NCBI GenBank assembly: GCA_037043455.1
Contig: JAWPHD010003094.1
Span: forward strand, 1-64,000
Reading direction: 5' to 3'
Length of the DNA: 64,000 nucleotides
Origin: Cyrtodaria siliqua
Taxonomy: Eukaryota > Mollusca > Bivalvia > Adapedonta > Hiatellidae
The notes below the pieces were generated by a model. It was not told where the DNA came from. It saw nothing but the letters and a program-made list of their open reading frames with translations, and ran no database searches. Below are positions 1-14,748 of the stretch, in pieces (within the stretch, counting starts at the first letter, position 1; each line of letters begins with the position of its first letter). Both the position numbers and the translations under genes were made by a program.

Positions 1-3000
1 AGTCGGGCAACATATCAATCAAACAACAACATAAACACAATGACCACAGAACCAAATTAAACTTAAATAACAACAGCCAGGCAACATATCAATCAAAAAA
101 CATAAACAAAATACAATGAAAACAGAACCAAATTAAACAAATAACAACAGCCAGGCAACGTATCAATCAAACAACAGAATCAAAACACAATGACAACAGA
201 AGCAACTTAAACTTAAACAACAACCGCCGGGCAGCATATCAATCAAACAACAACAACAAAACACAATGACAACAGGACCAAATTAATTTTAAACAACAAC
301 AGCCAGGCAACATATCAATCAAATAACAACATAAATACAATGACCACAGAACCAAATTAAACTTAAATAACAACAGTCAGGCAACATATCATCCAAACAA
401 CATAAACAAAACACAATAACAACAGAACCAAATTAAACACATAACAACAGTCAGGCAACATATCATCCAAACAACATAAACAAAACACAATAACAACAGA
501 ACCAAATTACACACATAACAACAGCCAGGCAACATATCAATCAAACAACAACATCAAAACACAATGACAACAGAACCAAATTAAACTTAAATAACAACCG
601 CCGGGCAGCATATCAATCAAACAACAACAACAAAACACAATGACAACAGGACCAAATTAAACTTAAATAACAACAGTCGGGCAACATATCAATCAAACAG
701 CAACATAAACACAATGACAACAGAACCAAATTAAACTGAAATAACAACAGCCAGGCAACATATCAATCAAACAACATAAACCAAACACAATGACAACAGA
801 AACAAATTAAACTTAAATAACAACCGCCGGGCAACATATCAATCAAACAACAACATCAAAACACAATAACAACAGAACCAAATTAAACTTAAATAACAAC
901 AGCCAGGCAACATATCAATCAAACAACAACATCAAAACACAATGACAACAGAATCAAATTAAACTTAAATAACAACCGCCGGGCAACATATCAATCAAAC
1001 AACAACATCAAAACACAATAACAACAGAACCAAATTAAACTTAAATAACAACAGCCAGGCAACATATCAATCAAACAACAACAAAACACAATGACAACAG
1101 AACCAAATTAAACTTAAATAACAACAGTCGGGCAACATATCAATCAAACAACAACATAAACACAATGACCACAGAACCAAATTAAACTTAAATAACAACA
1201 GCCAGGCAACATATCAATCAAATAACAACATAAATACAATGACCACAGAACCAAATTAAACTTAAATAACAACAGTCAGGCAACATATCATCCAAACAAC
1301 ATAAACAAAACACAATAACAACAGAACCAAATTAAACACATAACAACAGCCAGGCAACATATCAATCAAACAACAACATGAAAACACAATGACAACAGGA
1401 CCAAATTAAACTTAAATAAAAACAGCCAGGCAACATATCAATCAAACAACAACATCAAAACACAATGACAACAGAACAAAATTAAACTTAAATAACAACC
1501 GCCGGGCAACATATCAATCAAACAACAACAACAAAACACAATGACAACAGGACCAAATTAAACTTAAATAACAACAGTCGGGCAACATATCAATCAAACA
1601 GCAACATAAACACAATGACCACAGAACCAAATTAAACTGAAATAACAACAGCCAGGCAACATATCAATCAAACAACATAAACCAAACACAATGACAACAG
1701 AAACAAATTAAACTTAAATAACAACAGCCAGGTAAAATATCAATCAAACAACAACATCAAAACACAATGACAACAGAATCAAATTAAACTTAAATAACAA
1801 CCGCCGGGCAACATATCAATCAAACAACAACATCAAAACACAATAACAACAGAACCAAATTAAACTTAAATAACAACAGCCAGGCAACATATCAATCAAA
1901 CAACAACAAAAAACACAATGACAACAGAACCAAATTAAACTTAAATAACAACAGTCGGGCAACATATCAATCAAACAACAACATAAACACAATGACCACA
2001 GAACCAAATTAAACTTAAATAACAACAGCCAGGCAACATATCAATCAAAAAACATAAACAAAATACAATGAAAACAGAACCAAATTAAACAAATAACAAC
2101 AGCCAGGCAACATATCAATCAAACAACAGAATCAAAACACAATGACAACAGAAGCAACTTAAACTTAAATAACAACCGCCGGGCAGCATATCAATCAAAC
2201 AACAACAACAAAACACAATGACAACAGGACCAAATTAATTTTAAACAACAAGAGCCAGGCAACATATCAATCAAACAACAACAAAACACAATGACAACAG
2301 AACCAAATTAAACTTAAATAACAACAGTCGGGCAACATATCAATCAAACAACAACATAAACACAATGACCACAGAACCAAATTAAACTTAAATAACAACA
2401 GCCAGGCAACATATCAATCAAAAAACATAAACAAAATACAATGAAAACAGAACCAAATTAAACAAATAACAACAGCCAGGCAACGTATCAATCAAACAAC
2501 AGAATCAAAACACAATGACAACAGAAGCAACTTAAACTTAAACAACAACCGCCGGGCAGCATATCAATCAAACAACAACAACAAAACACAATGACAACAG
2601 GACCAAATTAATTTTAAACAACAACAGCCAGGCAACATATCAATCAAAAAACAACAACAAAACACAATACCAACATAACCAAATTAAACTTAAACAACAA
2701 CAGCCAGGCAACATATCAATCAAATAACAACATAAATACAATGACCACAGAACCAAATTAAACTTAAATAACAACAGTCAGGCAACATATCATCCAAACA
2801 ACATAAACAAAACACAATAACAACAGAACCAAATTAAACACATAACAACAGTCAGGCAACATATCATCCAAACAACATAAACAAAACACAATAACAACAG
2901 AACCAAATTACACACATAACAACAGCCAGGCAACATATCAATCAAACAACAACATCAAAACACAATGACAACAGAACCAAATTAAACTTAAATAACAACC

Positions 3001-4216
3001 GCCGGGCAGCATATCAATCAAACAACAACAACAAAACACAATGACAACAGGACCAAATTAAACTTAAATAACAACAGTCGGGCAACATATCAATCAAACA
3101 GCAACATAAACACAATGACAACAGAACCAAATTAAACTGAAATAACAACAGCCAGGCAACATATCAATCAAACAACATAAACCAAACACAATGACAACAG
3201 AAACAAATTAAACTTAAATAACAACAGCCAGGCAAAATATCAATCAAACAACAACATCAAAACACAATGACAACAGAATCAAATTAAACTTAAATAACAA
3301 CCGCCGGGCAACATATCAATCAAACAACAACATCAAAACACAATAACAACAGAACCAAATTAAACTTAAATAACAACAGCCAGGCAACATATCAATCAAA
3401 CAACAACAAAACACAATGACAACAGAACCAAATTAAACTTAAATAACAACAGTCGGGCAACATATCAATCAAACAACAACATAAACACAATGACCACAGA
3501 ACCAAATTAAACTTAAATAACAACAGCCAGGCAACATATCAATCAAATAACAACATAAATACAATGACCACAGAACCAAATTAAACTTAAATAACAACAG
3601 TCAGGCAACATATCATCCAAACAACATAAACAAAACACAATAACAACAGAACCAAATTAAACACATAACAACAGCCAGGCAACATATCAATCAAACAACA
3701 ACATGAAAACACAATGACAACAGGACCAAATTAAACTTAAATAAAAACAGCCAGGCAACATATCAATCAAACAACAACATCAAAACACAATGACAACAGA
3801 ACAAAATTAAACTTAAATAACAACCGCCGGGCAACATATCAATCAAACAACAACAACAAAACACAATGACAACAGGACCAAATTAAACTTAAATAACAAC
3901 AGTCGGGCAACATATCAATCAAACAGCAACATAAACACAATGACCACAGAACCAAATTAAACTGAAATAACAACAGCCAGGCAACATATCAATCAAACAA
4001 CATAAACCAAACACAATGACAACAGAAACAAATTAAACTTAAATAACAACAGCCAGGCAAAATATCAATCAAACAACAACATCAAAACACAATGACAACA
4101 GAATCAAATTAAACTTAAATAACAACCGCCGGGCAACATATCAATCAAACAACAACATTAAAACACAATAACAACAGAACCAAATTAAACTTAAATAACA
4201 ACAGCCAGGCAACATA
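1..4216. repeat. Tandem duplication in array, period about 2.33-2.40 kb
   Basis: Private variants recur with constant offset. CTTAAACAACAACCGCC after monomer C occurs near 205 and 2530 (offset 2325); ATTACACACATAAC occurs at 506 and 2907 (offset 2401); CAACATGAAAAC occurs near 1378 and 3702 (offset 2324). The offset changes by one 76-bp monomer, a type-E monomer near 2625-2700 that the first copy lacks, and later returns when the second copy is a monomer shorter. Confidence 0.75.
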
Positions 4217-4705
4217 TCAATCAAACAACAACAAAACACAATGACAACAGAACCAAATTAAACTTAAATAACAACAGTCGAGCAACATATCAATCAAACA
4301 ACAACATAAACACAATGACCACAGAACCAAATTAAACTTAAATAACAACAGCCAGGCAACGTAGCAATCAAACAACAGAATCAAAACACAATGACAACAG
4401 AAGCAACTTAAACTTAAATAACAACCGCCGGGCAGCATATCAATCAAACAACAACAACAAAACACAATGACAACAGGACCAAATTAATTTTAAACAACCA
4501 CAGCCAGGCAACATATCAATCAAACAACAACAACAAAACACAATACCAACATAACCAAATTAAACTTAAACAACAACAGCCAGGCAACATATCAATCAAA
4601 TAACAACATAAATACAATGACCACAGAACCAAATTAAACTTAAATAACAACAGTCAGGCAACATATCATCCAAACAACATAAACAAAACACAATAACAAC
4701 AGAAC
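2265..4705. repeat. Block repeated at 12382-14748, offset about 10.1 kb (first copy)
   Basis: TCAAAAAACAACAAC occurs at 2644 and 12761 (offset 10117); CATGAAAACAC at 3702 and 13745 and the GTCGAGC/CAACGTAGC pair near 4277-4365 and 14320-14408 (offset 10043). The 74-bp change in offset is explained by a monomer missing near 13530, where an O start runs into a monomer with ACCACAG. Confidence 0.7.
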
Positions 4706-7200
4706 CAAATTAATTTTAAACAACAAGAGCCAGGCAACATATCAATCAAACAACAACAAAACACAATGACAACAGAACCAAATTAAACTTAAATAACAAC
4801 AGTTGGGCAACATATCAATCAAACAACAACATAAACACAATGACCACAGAACCAAATTAAACTTAAATAACAACAGCCAGGCAACATATCAATCAAAAAA
4901 CATAAACAAAACACAATAACAACAGAACCAAATTAAACACATAACAACAGCCAGGCAACATATCAATCAAACAACAACATCAAAACACAATGACAACAGA
5001 ACCAAATTAAACTTAAATAACAACCGCCGGGCAACATATCAATCAAACAACAACAACAAAACACAATGACAACAGGACCAAATTAAACTTAAATAACAAC
5101 AGTCGGGCAACATATCAATCAAACAGCAACATAAACACAATGACCACAGAACCAAATTAAACTGAAATAACAACAGCCAGGCAACATATCAATCAAACAA
5201 CATAAACCAAACCCAATGACAACAGAAACAAATTAAACTTAAATAACAACAGCCAGGCAAAATATCAATCAAACAACAACATCAAAACACAATGACAACA
5301 GAATCAAATTAAACTTAAATAACAACCGCCGGGCAACATATCAATCAAACAACAACATCAAAACACAATAACAACAGAACCAAATTAAACTTAAATAACA
5401 ACAGCCAGGCAACATATCAATCAAACAACAACAAAACACAATGACAACAGAACCAAATTAAACTTAAATAACAACAGGCGGGCAACATATCAATCAAACA
5501 ACAACATAAACACAATGACCACAGAACCAAATTAAACTTAAATAACAACAGCCAGGCAACATATCAATCAAAAAACATAAACAAAATACAATGAAAACAG
5601 AACTAAATTAAACAAATAACAACAGCCAGGCAACGTATCAATCAAACAACAGAATCAAAACACAATGACAACAGAAGCAACTTAAACTTAAATAACAACC
5701 GCCGGGCAGCATATCAATCAAACAACAACAACAAAACACAATGACAACAGGACCAAATTAATTTTAAACAACAACAGCCAGGCAACATATCAATCAAACA
5801 ACAACAACAAAACACAATACCAACATAACCAAATTAAACTTAAACAACAACAGCCAGGCAACATATCAATCAAATAACAACATAAATACAATGACCACAG
5901 AACCAAATTAAACTTAAATAACAACAGTCAGGCAACATATCATCCAAACAACATAAACAAAACACAATAACAACAGAACCAAATTAAACACATAACAACA
6001 GCCAGGCAACATATCAATCAAACAACAACATCAAAACACAATGACAACAGGACCAAATTAAACTTAAATAACAACAGCCAGGCAACATATCAATCAAACA
6101 ACAACAAAACACAATGACAACAGAACCAAATTAAACTTAAATAACAACAGTCGAGCAACATATCAATCAAACAACAACATAAACACAATGACCACAGAAC
6201 CAAATTAAACTTAAATAACAACAGCCAGGCAACGTAGCAATCAAACAACAGAATCAAAACACAATGACAACAGAAGCAACTTAAACTTAAATAACAACCG
6301 CCGGGCAGCATATCAATCAAACAACAACAACAAAACACAATGACAACAGGACCAAATTAATTTTAAACAACCACAGCCAGGCAACATATCAATCAAACAA
6401 CAACAACAAAACACAATACCAACATAACCAAATTAAACTTAAACAACAACAGCCAGGCAACATATCAATCAAATAACAACATAAATACAATGACCACAGA
6501 ACCAAATTAAACTTAAATAACAACAGTCAGGCAACATATCATCCAAACAACATAAACAAAACACAATAACAACAGAACCAAATTAATTTTAAACAACAAG
6601 AGCCAGGCAACATATCAATCAAACAACAACAAAACACAATGACAACAGAACCAAATTAAACTTAAATAACAACAGTTGGGCAACATATCAATCAAACAAC
6701 AACATAAACACAATGACCACAGAACCAAATTAAACTTAAATAACAACAGCCAGGCAACATATCAATCAAAAAACATAAACAAAACACAATAACAACAGAA
6801 CCAAATTAAACACATAACAACAGCCAGGCAACATATCAATCAAACAACAACATCAAAACACAATGACAACAGAACCAAATTAAACTTAAATAACAACCGC
6901 CGGGCAACATATCAATCAAACAACAACAACAAAACACAATGACAACAGGACCAAATTAAACTTAAATAACAACAGTCGGGCAACATATCAATCAAACAGC
7001 AACATAAACACAATGACCACAGAACCAAATTAAACTGAAATAACAACAGCCAGGCAACATATCAATCAAACAACATAAACCAAACCCAATGACAACAGAA
7101 ACAAATTAAACTTAAATAACAACAGCCAGGCAAAATATCAATCAAACAACAACATCAAAACACAATGACAACAGAATCAAATTAAACTTAAATAACAACA
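4203..7200. repeat. Duplicated block, offset 1873 bp (4203-5327 with 6076-7200)
   Basis: Shared private variants include GTCGAGC in monomer A, CAACGTAGC in monomer C, AACAACCACAG, GTTGGGC, and ACCAAACCCAATG in monomer L (5205 and 7078), all offset by 1873 bp. About 1.1 kb is shared; afterwards the first copy continues into CCGCCGGG and the second into GTCGGGC. Part of this block (GTCGAGC, CAACGTAGC) is also found about 10.04 kb downstream. Confidence 0.72.
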
Positions 7201-8380
7201 GTCGGGCAACATATCAATCAAACAACAACATAAACACAATGACCACAGAACCAAATTAAACTTAAATAACAACAGCCAGGCAACATATCAATCAAATAAC
7301 AACATAAATACAATGACCACAGAACCAAATTAAACTTAAATAACAACAGTCAGGCAACATATCAATCAAATAACAACATAAATACAATGACCACAGAACC
7401 AAATTAAACTTAAATAACAACAGCCAGGCAACATATCAATCAAATAACAACATAAATACAATGACCACAGAACCAAATTAAACTTAAATAACAACCGCCG
7501 GGCAACATATCAATCAAACAACAACAACAAAACACAATGACAACAGGACCAAATTAAACTTAAATAACAACAGTCGGGCAACATATCAATCAAACAGCAA
7601 CATAAACACAATGACCACAGAACCAAATTAAACTGAAATAACAACAGCCAGGCAACATATCAATTAAACAACATAAACCAAACACAATGACAACAGAAAC
7701 AAATTAAACCTAAATAACAACAGCCAGGCAAAATATCAATCAAACAACAACATCAAAACACAATGACAACAGAATCAAATTAATCTTAAATAACAACCGC
7801 CGGGCAACATATCAATCAAACAACAACATCAAAACACAATAACAACAGAACCAAATTAAACTTAAATAACAACAGCCAGGCAACATATCAATCAAACAAC
7901 AACAAAACACAATGACAACAGAACCAAATTAAACTTAAATAACAACAGTCGGGCAACATATCAATCAAACAACAACATAAACACAATGACCACAGAACCA
8001 AATTAAACTTAAATAACAACAGCCAGGCAACATATCAATCAAAAAACATAAACAAAATACAATGAAAACAGAACCAAATTAAACAAATAACAACAGCCAG
8101 GCAACATATCAATTAAACAACAGAATCAAAACACAATGACAACAGAAGCAACTTAAACTTAAATAACAACCGCCGGGCAGCATATCAATCAAACAACAAC
8201 AACAAAACACAATGACAATAGGACCAAATTAATTTTAAACAACAAGAGCCAGGCAACATATCAATCAAACAACAACAAAACACAATGACAACAGAACCAA
8301 ATTAAACTTAAATAACAACAGTCGGGCAACATATCAATCAAACAACAACATAAACACAATGACCACAGAACCAAATTAAA
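7190..8380. repeat. Block repeated at 10186-11376, offset 2996 bp (first copy)
   Basis: Shared private variants: AATTAAACCTAAAT near 7702 and 10698, AATTAATCTT near 7778 and 10774, CAATGACAATAGG near 8210 and 11206, and two consecutive type-F-like monomers, all offset by 2996 bp. Differences are few, for example CAATTAAACAAC versus CAATCAAACAAC near 7660 and 8110. Confidence 0.72.
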
Positions 8381-10185
8381 CTTAAATAACAACAGTCAGG
8401 CAACATATCATCCAAACAACATAAACAAAACACAATAACAACAGAACCAAATTAAACACATAACAACAGCCAGGCAACATATCAATCAAACAACAACATC
8501 AAAACACAATGACAACAGGACCAAATTAAACTTAAATAACAACAGCCAGGCAACATATCAATCAAACAACAACATCAAAACACAATGACAACAGAACCAA
8601 ATTAAACTTAAATAACAACCGCCGGGCAACATATCAATCAAACAACAACAACAAAACACAATGACAACAGGACCAAATTAAACTTAAATAAAAACAGTCG
8701 GGCAACATATCAATCAAACAGCAACATAAACACAATGACCACAGAACCAAATTAAACTGAAATAACAACAGCCAGGCAACATATCAATCAAACAACATAA
8801 ACCAAACCCAATGACAACAGAAACAAATTAAACTTAAATAACAACAGCCAGGCAAAATATCAATCAAACAACAACATCAAAACACAATGACAACAGAATC
8901 AAATTAAACTTAAATAACAACTGCCGGGCAACATATCAATCAAACAACAACATCAAAACACAATAACAACAGAACCAAATTAAACTTAAATAACAACAGC
9001 CAGGCAACATATCAATCAAAAAACAACAAAACACAATGACAACAGAACCAAATTAAACTTAAATAACAACAGTCGGGCAACATATCAATCAAACAACAAC
9101 ATAAACACAATGACCACAGAACCAAATTAAACTTAAATAACAACAGCCAGGCAACATATCAATCAAAAAACATAAACAAAATACAATGAAAACAGAACAA
9201 AATTAAACAAATAACAACAGCCAGGCAACGTATCAATCAAACAACAGAATCAAAACACAATGACAACAGAAGCAACTTAAACTTAAATAACAACCGCCGG
9301 GCAGCATATCAATCAAACAACAACAACAAAACACAATGACAACAGGACCAAATTAATTTTAAACAACAACAGCCAGGCAACATATCAATCAAACAACAAC
9401 AACAAAACACAATACCAACATAACCAAATTAAACTTAAACAACAACAGCCAGGCAACATATCAATCAAATAACAACATAAATACAATGACCACAGAACCA
9501 AATTAAACTTAAATAACAACAGTCAGGCAACATATCATCCAAACAACATAAACAAAACACAATAACAACAGAACCAAATTAAACACATAACAACAGTCAG
9601 GCAACATATCATCCAAACAACATAAACAAAACACAATAACAACAGAACCAAATTAAACACATAACAACAGCCAGGCAACATATCAATCAAACAACAACAT
9701 CAAAACACAATGACAACAGAACCAAATTAAACTTAAATAACAACCGCCGGGCAGCATATCAATCAAACAACAACAACAAAACACAATGACAACAGGACCA
9801 AATTAAACTTAAATAACAACAGTCGGGCAACATATCAATCAAACAGCAACATAAACACAATGACAACAGAACCAAATTAAACTGAAATAACAACAGCCAG
9901 GCAACATATCAATCAAACAACATAAACCAAACACAATGACAACAGAAACAAATTAAACTTAAATAACAACAGCCAGGCAAAATATCAATCAAACAACAAC
10001 ATCAAAACACAATGACAACAGAATCAAATTAAACTTAAATAACAACCGCCGGGCAACATATCAATCAAACAACAACATCAAAACACAATAACAACAGAAC
10101 CAAATTAAACTTAAATAACAACAGCCAGGCAACATATCAATCAAACAACAACAAAACACAATGACAACAGAACCAAATTAAACTT

Positions 10186-11376
10186 AAATAACAACAGTCG
10201 GGCAACATATCAATCAAACAACAACATAAACACAATGACCACAGAACCAAATTAAACTTAAATAACAACAGCCAGGCAACATATCAATCAAATAACAACA
10301 TAAATACAATGACCACAGAACCAAATTAAACTTAAATAACAACAGTCAGGCAACATATCAATCAAATAACAACATAAATACAATGACCACAGAACCAAAT
10401 TAAACTTAAATAACAACAGCCAGGCAACATATCAATCAAATAACAACATAAATACAATGACCACAGAACCAAATTAAACTTAAATAACAACCGCCGGGCA
10501 ACATATCAATCAAACAACAACAACAAAACACAATGACAACAGGACCAAATTAAACTTAAATAACAACAGTCGGGCAACATATCAATCAAACAGCAACATA
10601 AACACAATGACCACAGAACCAAATTAAACTGAAATAACAACAGCCAGGCAACATATCAATCAAACAACATAAACCAAACACAATGACAACAGAAACAAAT
10701 TAAACCTAAATAACAACAGCCAGGCAAAATATCAATCAAACAACAACATCAAAACACAATGACAACAGAATCAAATTAATCTTAAATAACAACCGCCGGG
10801 CAACATATCAATCAAACAACAACATCAAAACACAATAACAACAGAACCAAATTAAACTTAAATAACAACAGCCAGGCAACATATCAATCAAACAACAACA
10901 AAACACAATGACAACAGAACCAAATTAAACTTAAATAACAACAGTCGGGCAACATATCAATCAAACAACAACATAAACACAATGACCACAGAACCAAATT
11001 AAACTTAAATAACAACAGCCAGGCAACATATCAATCAAAAAACATAAACAAAATACAATGAAAACAGAACCAAATTAAACAAATAACAACAGCCAGGCAA
11101 CATATCAATCAAACAACAGAATCAAAACACAATGACAACAGAAGCAACTTAAACTTAAATAACAACCGCCGGGCAGCATATCAATCAAACAACAACAACA
11201 AAACACAATGACAATAGGACCAAATTAATTTTAAACAACAAGAGCCAGGCAACATATCAATCAAACAACAACAAAACACAATGACAACAGAACCAAATTA
11301 AACTTAAATAACAACAGTCGGGCAACATATCAATCAAACAACAACATAAACACAATGACCACAGAACCAAATTAAA
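10186..11376. repeat. Block repeated from 7190-8380 (second copy)
   Basis: Partner of 7190-8380. After about 11380 this copy continues into monomers B, C and D, whereas the first continues into monomer G, so the block ends there. Confidence 0.7.
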
Positions 11377-12443
11377 CTTAAATAACAACAGCCAGGCAAC
11401 ATATCAATCAAAAAACATAAACAAAATACAATGAAAACAGAACCAAATTAAACAAATAACAACAGCCAGGCAACGTATCAATCAAACAACAGAATCAAAA
11501 CACAATGACAACAGAAGCAACTTAAACTTAAATAACAACCGCCGGGCAGCATATCAATCAAACAACAACAACAAAACACAATGACAACAGGACCAAATTA
11601 ATTTTAAACAACAACAGCCAGGCAACATATCAATCAAACAACAACAACAAAACACAATACCAACATAACCAAATTAAACTTAAACAACAACAGCCAGGCA
11701 AAATATCAATCAAATAACAACATAAATACAATGACCACAGAACCAAATTAAACTTAAATAACAACAGTCAGGCAACATATCATCCAAACAACATAAACAA
11801 AACACAATAACAACAGAACCAAATTAAACACATAACAACAGCCAGGCAACATATCAATCAAACAACAACATCAAAACACAATGACAACAGGACCAAATTA
11901 AACTTAAATAACAACAGCCAGGCAACATATCAATCAAACAACAACATCAAAACACAATGACAACAGAACCAAATTAAACTTAAATAACAACCGCCGGGCA
12001 ACATATCAATCAAACAACAACAACAAAACACAATGACAACAGGACCAAATTAAACTTAAATAACAACAGTCGGGCAACATATCAATCAAACAGCAACATA
12101 AACACAATGACCACAGAACCAAATTAAACTGAAATAACAACAGCCAGGCAACATATCAATCAAACAACATAAATCAAACACAATGACAACAGAAACAAAT
12201 TAAACTTAAATAACAACAGCCAGGCAAAATATCAATCAAACAACAACATCAAAACACAATGACAACAGAATCAAATTAATCTTAAATAACAACCGCCGGG
12301 CAACATATCAATCAAACAACAACATCAAAACACAATAACAACAGAACCAAATTAAACTTAAATAACAACAGCCAGGCAACATATCAATCAAACAACAACA
12401 AAACACAATGACAACAGAACCAAATTAAACTTAAATAACAACA
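11317..12443. repeat. Complete 15-monomer higher-order unit, 1127 bp
   Basis: Monomer starts counted by eye: A 11317, B 11391, C 11465, D 11541, E 11617, F 11693, G 11767, H 11841, I 11917, J 11993, K 12069, L 12143, M 12219, N 12295, O 12371; the next A begins at 12444. Lengths are 74, 74, 76, 76, 76, 74, 74, 76, 76, 76, 74, 76, 76, 76 and 73, total 1127. This copy serves as the reference for the array. Confidence 0.9.
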
Positions 12444-14748
12444 GTCGGGCAACATATCAATCAAACAACAACATAAACACAATGACCACAGAACCAAATT
12501 AAACTTAAATAACAACAGCCAGGCAACATATCAATCAAAAAACATAAACAAAATACAATGAAAACAGAACCAAATTAAACAAATAACAACATCCAGGCAA
12601 CGTATCAATCAAACAACAGAATCAAAACACAATGACAACAGAAGCAACTTAAACTTAAACAACAACCGCCGGGCAGCATATCAATCAAACAACAACAACA
12701 AAACACAATGACAACAGGACCAAATTAATTTTAAACAACAACAGCCAGGCAACATATCAATCAAAAAACAACAACAAAACACAATACCAACATAACCAAA
12801 TTAAACTTAAACAACAACAGCCAGGCAACATATCAATCAAATAACAACATAAATACAATGACCACAGAACCAAATTAAACTTAAATAACAACAGTCAGGC
12901 AACATATCATCCAAACAACATAAACAAAACACAATAACAACAGAACCAAATTAAACACATAACAACAGTCAGGCAACATATCATCCAAACAACATAAACA
13001 AAACACAATAACAACAGAACCAAATTAAACACATAACAACAGCCAGGCAACATATCAATCAAACAACAACATCAAAACACAATGACAACAGAACCAAATT
13101 AAACTTAAATAACAACCGCCGGGCAGCATATCAATCAAACAACAACAACAAAACACAATGACAACAGGACCAAATTAAACTTAAATAACAACAGTCGGGC
13201 AACATATCAATCAAACAGCAACATAAACACAATGACAACAGAACCAAATTAAACTGAAATAACAACAGCCAGGCAACATATCAATCAAACAACATAAACC
13301 AAACACAATGACAACAGAAACAAATTAAACTTAAATAACAACAGCCAGGCAAAATATCAATCAAACAACAACATCAAAACACAATGACAACAGAATCAAA
13401 TTAAACTTAAATAACAACCGCCGGGCAACATATCAATCAAACAACAACATCAAAACACAATAACAACAGAACCAAATTAAACTTAAATAACAACAGCCAG
13501 GCAACATATCAATCAAACAACAACAAAACACAATGACCACAGAACCAAATTAAACTTAAATAACAACAGCCAGGCAACATATCAATCAAATAACAACATA
13601 AATACAATGACCACAGAACCAAATTAAACTTAAATAACAACAGTCAGGCAACATATCATCCAAACAACATAAACAAAACACAATAACAACAGAACCAAAT
13701 TAAACACATAACAACAGCCAGGCAACATATCAATCAAACAACAACATGAAAACACAATGACAACAGGACCAAATTAAACTTAAATAAAAACAGCCAGGCA
13801 ACATATCAATCAAACAACAACATCAAAACACAATGACAACAGAACAAAATTAAACTTAAATAACAACCGCCGGGCAACATATCAATCAAACAACAACAAC
13901 AAAACACAATGACAACAGGACCAAATTAAACTTAAATAACAACAGTCGGGCAACATATCAATCAAACAGCAACATAAACACAATGACCACAGAACCAAAT
14001 TAAACTGAAATAACAACAGCCAGGCAACATATCAATCAAACAACATAAACCAAACACAATGACAACAGAAACAAATTAAACTTAAATAACAACAGCCAGG
14101 CAAAATATCAATCAAACAACAACATCAAAACACAATGACAACAGAATCAAATTAAACTTAAATAACAACCGCCGGGCAACATATCAATCAAACAACAACA
14201 TTAAAACACAATAACAACAGAACCAAATTAAACTTAAATAACAACAGCCAGGCAACATATCAATCAAACAACAACAAAACACAATGACAACAGAACCAAA
14301 TTAAACTTAAATAACAACAGTCGAGCAACATATCAATCAAACAACAACATAAACACAATGACCACAGAACCAAATTAAACTTAAATAACAACAGCCAGGC
14401 AACGTAGCAATCAAACAACAGAATCAAAACACAATGACAACAGAAGCAACTTAAACTTAAATAACAACCGCCGGGCAGCATATCAATCAAACAACAACAA
14501 CAAAACTCAATGACAACAGGACCAAATTAATTTTAAACAACAACAGCCAGGCAACATATCAATCAAACAACAACAACAAAACACAATACCAACATAACCA
14601 AATTAAACTTAAACAACAACAGCAAGGCAACATATCAATCAAATAACAACATAAATACAATGACCACAGAACCAAATTAAACTTAAATAACAACAGTCAG
14701 GCAACATATCATCCAAACAACATAAACAAAACACAATAACAACAGAAC
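12382..14748. repeat. Block repeated from 2265-4705 (second copy)
   Basis: Partner of 2265-4705; see the shared variants there. It ends near 14748, where this copy enters AAACACATAAC (monomer G end) while the other enters AATTAATTTTAAAC. From about 14750 the similarity continues to 4930 onward with a new offset of 9820 bp, visible in the ACCCAATGAC variants at 5211 and 15031. Confidence 0.68.
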
